From Evansella caseinilytica (GTDB taxonomy: Bacteria > Bacillota > Bacilli > Bacillales > Salisediminibacteriaceae), in NCBI RefSeq assembly GCF_900107275.1, contig NZ_FNPI01000004.1, forward strand, positions 62,001-126,000: a DNA stretch of 64,000 nucleotides. The letters are read 5' to 3'. Numbering within the stretch: position 1 is the stretch's first letter; every line of letters begins with the position of its first letter. The translations under genes were made by a program, and so were the position numbers. Shown here in pieces: positions 60,660 through 64,000 of the stretch. The notes below the pieces were generated by a model that was not told where the DNA came from, made no database searches, and saw only the letters and a list, made by a program, of their open reading frames with translations.

Positions 60660-61996
60660 TGAAAAAAAAATCCCTGATGAAAGCGCAACTCCCAGGACCA
60701 GTTGGCAAGCTGCTCATGGAACGGCGGGAACGGCATGTTCCCCGCGGGCCGTTTAACACGGCAAATACATTCGTCAGCAGCGGCCGCGGAGCGATCCTGA
60801 CAGATGTGGATGGCAACCGGTTCATTGATTTTGCCGGCGCCATTGGTTCCTTGAACGCGGGTCATTGTCCGGATACGGTTGTCGAAGCGGTGAAGGAGCA
60901 GCTCGACCGTTATATCCATCCGTGTTTTCATGTCATGATGTATGAGCCGTATATTGAACTGGCGGAAAAATTGAATCAAATAACCCCAGGAAATCACCAC
61001 AAGAAAACACTGCTTTTAAACAGCGGAGCGGAAGCTGTGGAAAACGCCATTAAAATAGCGCGAAAATATACGGGCAGAAAGGCGGTTATTTCCTTTGAGC
61101 GCGGCTTTCACGGCAGGACGTATATGGCGATGTCGCTGACAAGCAAGGTCAAACCTTATAAGTATGAATTCGGTCCGTTTGTAGGCGAAACATACAAAAT
61201 GAACTATCCTTACTATTATCGCAAACCGGAAGGAATGACGGAGGAAGAGCATGACATGATGTGCATCCGCAATCTGGAAACATTTTTTCTGTCGGAGGTT
61301 TCTGCGGAAGAAACGGCGGCGATCATCATGGAACCTGTCCAGGGAGAGGGCGGCTTTGTCGTACCAAGCAAACTCTTCGTCAAGAAAGTAAAGGAAATCT
61401 GCGATAAGTATGGAATATTATTTATTGCCGATGAAGTCCAAACCGGATTCGGAAGAACAGGGAAAATGTTTGCATCAGAGCATTTCGATGTTATTCCCGA
61501 TATCATCACGATGTCGAAATCGTTAGCAGCCGGCTTTCCAATCAGTGCTGTAACCGGACGGGCGGAAGTAATGGATGCTCCCGGCGTAGGCGAGATTGGG
61601 GGGACTTTCGGAGGAAGCCCCCTTGGCTGCGTCGCAGCGTTAAAAGTGATCGAGATGATGGAAACGGACGATTTACCGAAGCGAGCGGCGTTTATCGGCG
61701 AAAAAATCATGAGCGTGTTTCACAGATGGACAGAAACATATGATGCGGCGGGAGATGCCAGAGGGCTAGGTGCGATGACTGCCTTGGAACTGGTAAAGGA
61801 CCGGTCCACAAAAGCACCTGACAAGGAATTGACACAGCGGATCATTCAAGCATGCATACAAAAGGGGCTTGTCATCATGGGTGCCGGATTATATGGAAAT
61901 GTCATCCGCGTTCTATCCCCGCTCGTCATTTCGGAAGAAGAATTGGATGAAGGCCTGAACATTTTAGAAGCGGTGATGGCGGAGCTTTGTTCTTAA
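60659..61996 (+). CDS. Class III aminotransferase, GabT-like
   Basis: 445 residues. LLNSGAEAVENAIKIARKYTG (~118), FHGRTYMAMSLTSKVKPYK, ADEVQTGFGRTGKMFA (~260) and MSKSLAAGFPISAVTGR (Schiff-base Lys ~283) follow the 4-aminobutyrate aminotransferase pattern closely. A second aminotransferase in the operon, not found in the B. subtilis version; two transamination steps (acetyl-beta-lysine and GABA) would need two enzymes. Substrate is inferred. AAGGAGG precedes ATG 60659, which overlaps the yodQ stop. Ends just before a CTTTTTGAACAAACAC repeat end (62006-62022). Confidence 0.9.
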   Translation: MKKKSLMKAQLPGPVGKLLMERRERHVPRGPFNTANTFVSSGRGAILTDVDGNRFIDFAGAIGSLNAGHCPDTVVEAVKEQLDRYIHPCFHVMMYEPYIELAEKLNQITPGNHHKKTLLLNSGAEAVENAIKIARKYTGRKAVISFERGFHGRTYMAMSLTSKVKPYKYEFGPFVGETYKMNYPYYYRKPEGMTEEEHDMMCIRNLETFFLSEVSAEETAAIIMEPVQGEGGFVVPSKLFVKKVKEICDKYGILFIADEVQTGFGRTGKMFASEHFDVIPDIITMSKSLAAGFPISAVTGRAEVMDAPGVGEIGGTFGGSPLGCVAALKVIEMMETDDLPKRAAFIGEKIMSVFHRWTETYDAAGDARGLGAMTALELVKDRSTKAPDKELTQRIIQACIQKGLVIMGAGLYGNVIRVLSPLVISEEELDEGLNILEAVMAELCS

Positions 61997-62043
61997 AGAG
62001 CGTTCTTTTTGAACAAACACTTTAAATAAAAGCAGGTGATGCA

Positions 62044-62847
62044 GTGAAAAATAAATGGGATAATGACCGTGAAAATGACCGGATCGTCGCGTATCTACCA
62101 GTAATTAATGAGGTAGAAATCACTCGAATCGAGGAGATGGCAGATAGTTATTCCAGCGATGCCAGAGGAAAAATCGTTGTCTACACCAGAGAAGAAGGCG
62201 TGGAAAAGCTGCGGGCCTGTGCATTTCATCTGGAAGCAGAGCTGTCCGGATTTTTTCACGGGGAAAAAGCATGTATTTTAACAAAGTATGCCAGCGAATG
62301 CCGGTGGCAGTCAAAAACAGCGAAGCAGAATCAGGAGGTATTATCGCTTGTCCTGCGGGATCAAAAAACATTGCCGGTAGAGCCCGGCGTCCATCAGATA
62401 GAATTGCTTTCGAATGAGGATGCGGAGGAGTTGGCACTGCTTTACCGGAAGGTTTTCCCCGTTTATCCGACGAATATTTTCAGCAGTGATTTGTTATTGC
62501 AGGCGAAGAACGCTGATTATGTTTTCGCTGTTGTGAAGGATAACGGCAAAATCATCGGTGCCGCTTCCGCGATGGATTCAGGTTATGGAAGTGCGGAAAT
62601 TACCGACTGCGCAGTGCAGCCTGATTACCGAGGGAGAAATTTACTGAACTACTTGATTCATTTTTTGGAAGCTGAACTGAAAAAGCGCGGCGTATACTAT
62701 ACTTATTCAATGACGAGATCAACATCAGTCGGCATGAATATGACAGTAAAACGTTTAGGTTATCGTTATGAAGGTACATTAACGAATAATTGTGTCATTT
62801 CCACCGGCTTTGAAGACATGAACGTCTGGTCAAAATCATTAAAGTAA
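62044..62847 (+). CDS. ablB: Beta-lysine N6-acetyltransferase, AblB/YodP-like
   Basis: 267 residues. The C-terminal ~140 residues are a GNAT domain with ITDCAVQPDYRGRNLLNYLI (acetyl-CoA site, ~181-200) and the N-terminal half is the AblB-specific extension. AblB acetylates beta-lysine produced by lysine 2,3-aminomutase (AblA/KamA), whose gene lies directly next to it, convergent. Start GTG 62044 with AGGTGATG upstream. Confidence 0.9.
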   Translation: MKNKWDNDRENDRIVAYLPVINEVEITRIEEMADSYSSDARGKIVVYTREEGVEKLRACAFHLEAELSGFFHGEKACILTKYASECRWQSKTAKQNQEVLSLVLRDQKTLPVEPGVHQIELLSNEDAEELALLYRKVFPVYPTNIFSSDLLLQAKNADYVFAVVKDNGKIIGAASAMDSGYGSAEITDCAVQPDYRGRNLLNYLIHFLEAELKKRGVYYTYSMTRSTSVGMNMTVKRLGYRYEGTLTNNCVISTGFEDMNVWSKSLK

Positions 62848-62853
62848 TATCTT

Positions 62854-62951
62854 GAGCAAACGAGAGCCTGAGTCCGGTCAACCTGAACCGTAATCGATTG
62901 AACCGTAATCAAAATGACCGGACTCAAAACGCGAGCAAACGAGAGCCTGAG
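62854..62951. repeat. Direct repeat and hairpin between ablB and yokU
   Basis: GAGCAAACGAGAGCCTGAG occurs at 62854-62872 and 62933-62951. Between them, GAGTCCGGTCA (about 62870-62880) pairs with TGACCGGACTC (about 62915-62925). Located between convergent genes, it may end both transcripts. Confidence 0.7.
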
Positions 62952-62993
62952 CCAGCCTGAGTCTGGACCGAAGGCGTCGTAATCGTATTTTTG

Positions 62994-63266
62994 TCAAAAG
63001 CAAAAGTAATTTTTTTTCAACAGCTTCGGCATGTTCATAAGCTCATCATAGGAAACTACTTTTGCCAGTTTGGTTGTGTCGATGAATAGAAGTTGATTTT
63101 CAATTTCAGCGACATGCTTGTCATCGATGTAAATAATGTGGCATGACGAGCATTTGATGGACGGAACTTCCTGTATTTCGATGGCGCGGGATCCATCTGG
63201 AAGCTCCCAAAAAGCAAGCTCCGGCGATTGGACAGCTTTTTCCGACAGACACCATTGGCAACGCAT
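62994..63266 (-). CDS. yokU: YokU-family protein with zinc-finger-like motif
   Basis: 90 residues. Begins MRCQWCLSEKA, with a second pair in IKCSSCHIIYID (~46-57): CxxC...CxxC, a YgiT/MqsA-like zinc-finger. A C-terminal helical tail KLAKVVSYDELMNMPKLL follows. YokU is known as the neighbour of kamA in B. subtilis. ATG 63266 has AAGAGGTGATA upstream on the minus strand; the reading frame is open further upstream but inside kamA. 11 bp separate it from the kamA stop. Confidence 0.85.
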   Translation of the reverse strand: MRCQWCLSEKAVQSPELAFWELPDGSRAIEIQEVPSIKCSSCHIIYIDDKHVAEIENQLLFIDTTKLAKVVSYDELMNMPKLLKKNYFCF

Positions 63267-63277
63267 ATTATCACCTC

Positions 63278-64000
63278 TTAAGCTTGTTCTTTCTCCTGAT
63301 TTCCTTTCCGTTGTTCCATTTCTTTTTTCCATTTTCTCTCCTTCATTTCATCTCTCTTTTTCCGCAGATCTTTTAATGATCGGTGGGCGGTGTCATGCTC
63401 ATACATCGTTCTCCGATGCAAACGATTGCTGCCTTCCGGCACTAAGTTGAACTGCTCATCATTTATTATCGCGGCAATACCGCTGCGTTTCTCCTGGGGC
63501 TGATCATAATAGGAGTAAAAATAATCCTCCGCTCTTCCGGGAACGTAGTTTTTCGGCTCCGGATACGATGTAATAACGCCCTCGAAGTTTCTCAATACCA
63601 CTTTCTCCGGACTTTGGGAGAGTAAATAATTCGGCTGCAAGGTAATTTTTCCTCCGCCTCCCGGTGCATCGATAACGAAGGCGGGAACGGCGTAGCCGGA
63701 TGTATGACCACGCAAGCCTTCGATAATTTCCAGCCCTTTCGATACCGGTGTGCGGAAGTGCCCGATTCCTTCCGATAAATCACATTGGTAAATATAATAA
63801 GGACGGACGCGAATTTTTACGAGGTCATGCATTAATCTTTTCATAATTTCCACGCTGTCGTTGATACCAGCGAGAATAACCGCCTGATTTCCTACTGGCA
63901 CACCAGAATTCACCAGCATTTCACAGGCTTTTTTCGCTTCAGCGGTAATTTCAAGGGAGGTGTTGAAGTGGGTGTTTAACCAGACTGGATGATATTTCTT
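63278..64000 (-). CDS. kamA: Lysine 2,3-aminomutase, C-terminal half (5' end outside window)
   Basis: About 240 residues, frame open to the right edge. Radical-SAM lysine 2,3-aminomutase family: [50 protein letters not shown] and the PLP-lysine motif [14 protein letters not shown], then a long charged C-terminal tail. The radical-SAM CxxxCxxC is upstream of the visible part. Converts L-lysine to L-beta-lysine. It is on the opposite strand to ablB-yodQRST. Confidence 0.94.
   Translation of the reverse strand, partial: KKYHPVWLNTHFNTSLEITAEAKKACEMLVNSGVPVGNQAVILAGINDSVEIMKRLMHDLVKIRVRPYYIYQCDLSEGIGHFRTPVSKGLEIIEGLRGHTSGYAVPAFVIDAPGGGGKITLQPNYLLSQSPEKVVLRNFEGVITSYPEPKNYVPGRAEDYFYSYYDQPQEKRSGIAAIINDEQFNLVPEGSNRLHRRTMYEHDTAHRSLKDLRKKRDEMKERKWKKEMEQRKGNQEKEQA

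Overview
The window is a low/mid-GC Gram-positive chromosome segment. Gene order and proteins point to Bacillaceae: the ypjC-ypjD-dapB-mgsA-bshB1-bshA-cca-birA-panBCD-dinG-ypmA-ypmB-asnS-dnaD-nth-ypoC / ponA-recU / yppC core matches the Bacillus subtilis backbone. Bacillithiol genes, sigI-rsgI, a Spo0E-like peptide, a RacA-like protein and GTG/TTG starts with strong AGGAGG-type ribosome binding sites agree with this. It is not B. subtilis itself: aspB is absent between ypmB and asnS, extra genes are inserted, and several dispersed repeat families occur. No rRNA, tRNA, CRISPR array, prophage or intact transposase gene was seen.

Layout. 1-7.3 kb: tail of a YugP-type membrane metalloprotease, a YitT-family membrane protein on the minus strand, then a tightly overlapping operon from ypjD (MazG) to birA (lysine/cell-wall precursor, methylglyoxal, bacillithiol, tRNA CCA and biotin functions). 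7.3-7.7 kb: a 42-bp tandem repeat array and a terminator. 7.8-13.9 kb: panBCD, a TPR protein and dinG. 13.9-16.3 kb: a degenerate metallo-beta-lactamase protein, a dispersed repeat and an MtaD-like deaminase, both genes inserted into the conserved order. 16.5-21 kb: ypmA, ypmB, asnS, dnaD, nth, ypoC. 21-26.5 kb: a heptad-repeat coiled-coil gene, ponA/recU (minus) and yppC. 26.7-34.7 kb: RacA-like protein, YppE, a lipoprotein, a CBS/ACT protein, YtzC, nicotinamidase, an SLC13 permease, a thioredoxin-like protein, CvfC/YpgR and a small sigma-region-1.1-like protein. 34.7-43.6 kb: YdbS/YdbT, a DUF2777-like protein, sigI-rsgI, an XpaC/TelA-like pair and a lipid kinase. 43.9-54.5 kb: tatA-tatC, two deoxynucleoside kinases, DegV, a patatin-like lipase, small ORFs, a ComEC/ComEA-like lipoprotein, DUF420, a membrane-anchored subtilase and Spo0E. 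54.6-64 kb: a PucR regulator and a beta-lysine gene cluster (yodT, yodS, yodR, yodQ, a second aminotransferase and ablB on plus; kamA and yokU on minus), cut by the window end.

The most interesting system is this last cluster. Read with known enzymology, it supplies most steps of an acetylated route of L-lysine breakdown: lysine to beta-lysine (KamA), N6-acetylation (AblB), transamination, CoA transfer (YodS/YodR), deacetylation (YodQ) and a GABA-type second transamination. Thiolase and succinate-semialdehyde dehydrogenase are not in the window. A PucR-type regulator, divergent from the plus-strand genes, is the obvious candidate controller.

The second theme is a set of dispersed non-coding repeats whose ends carry GTTCAAAAAG / CTTTTTGAAC. 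They abut or overlap gene ends, in three cases supply or overlap the stop codon, and are often hairpins that could terminate transcription.
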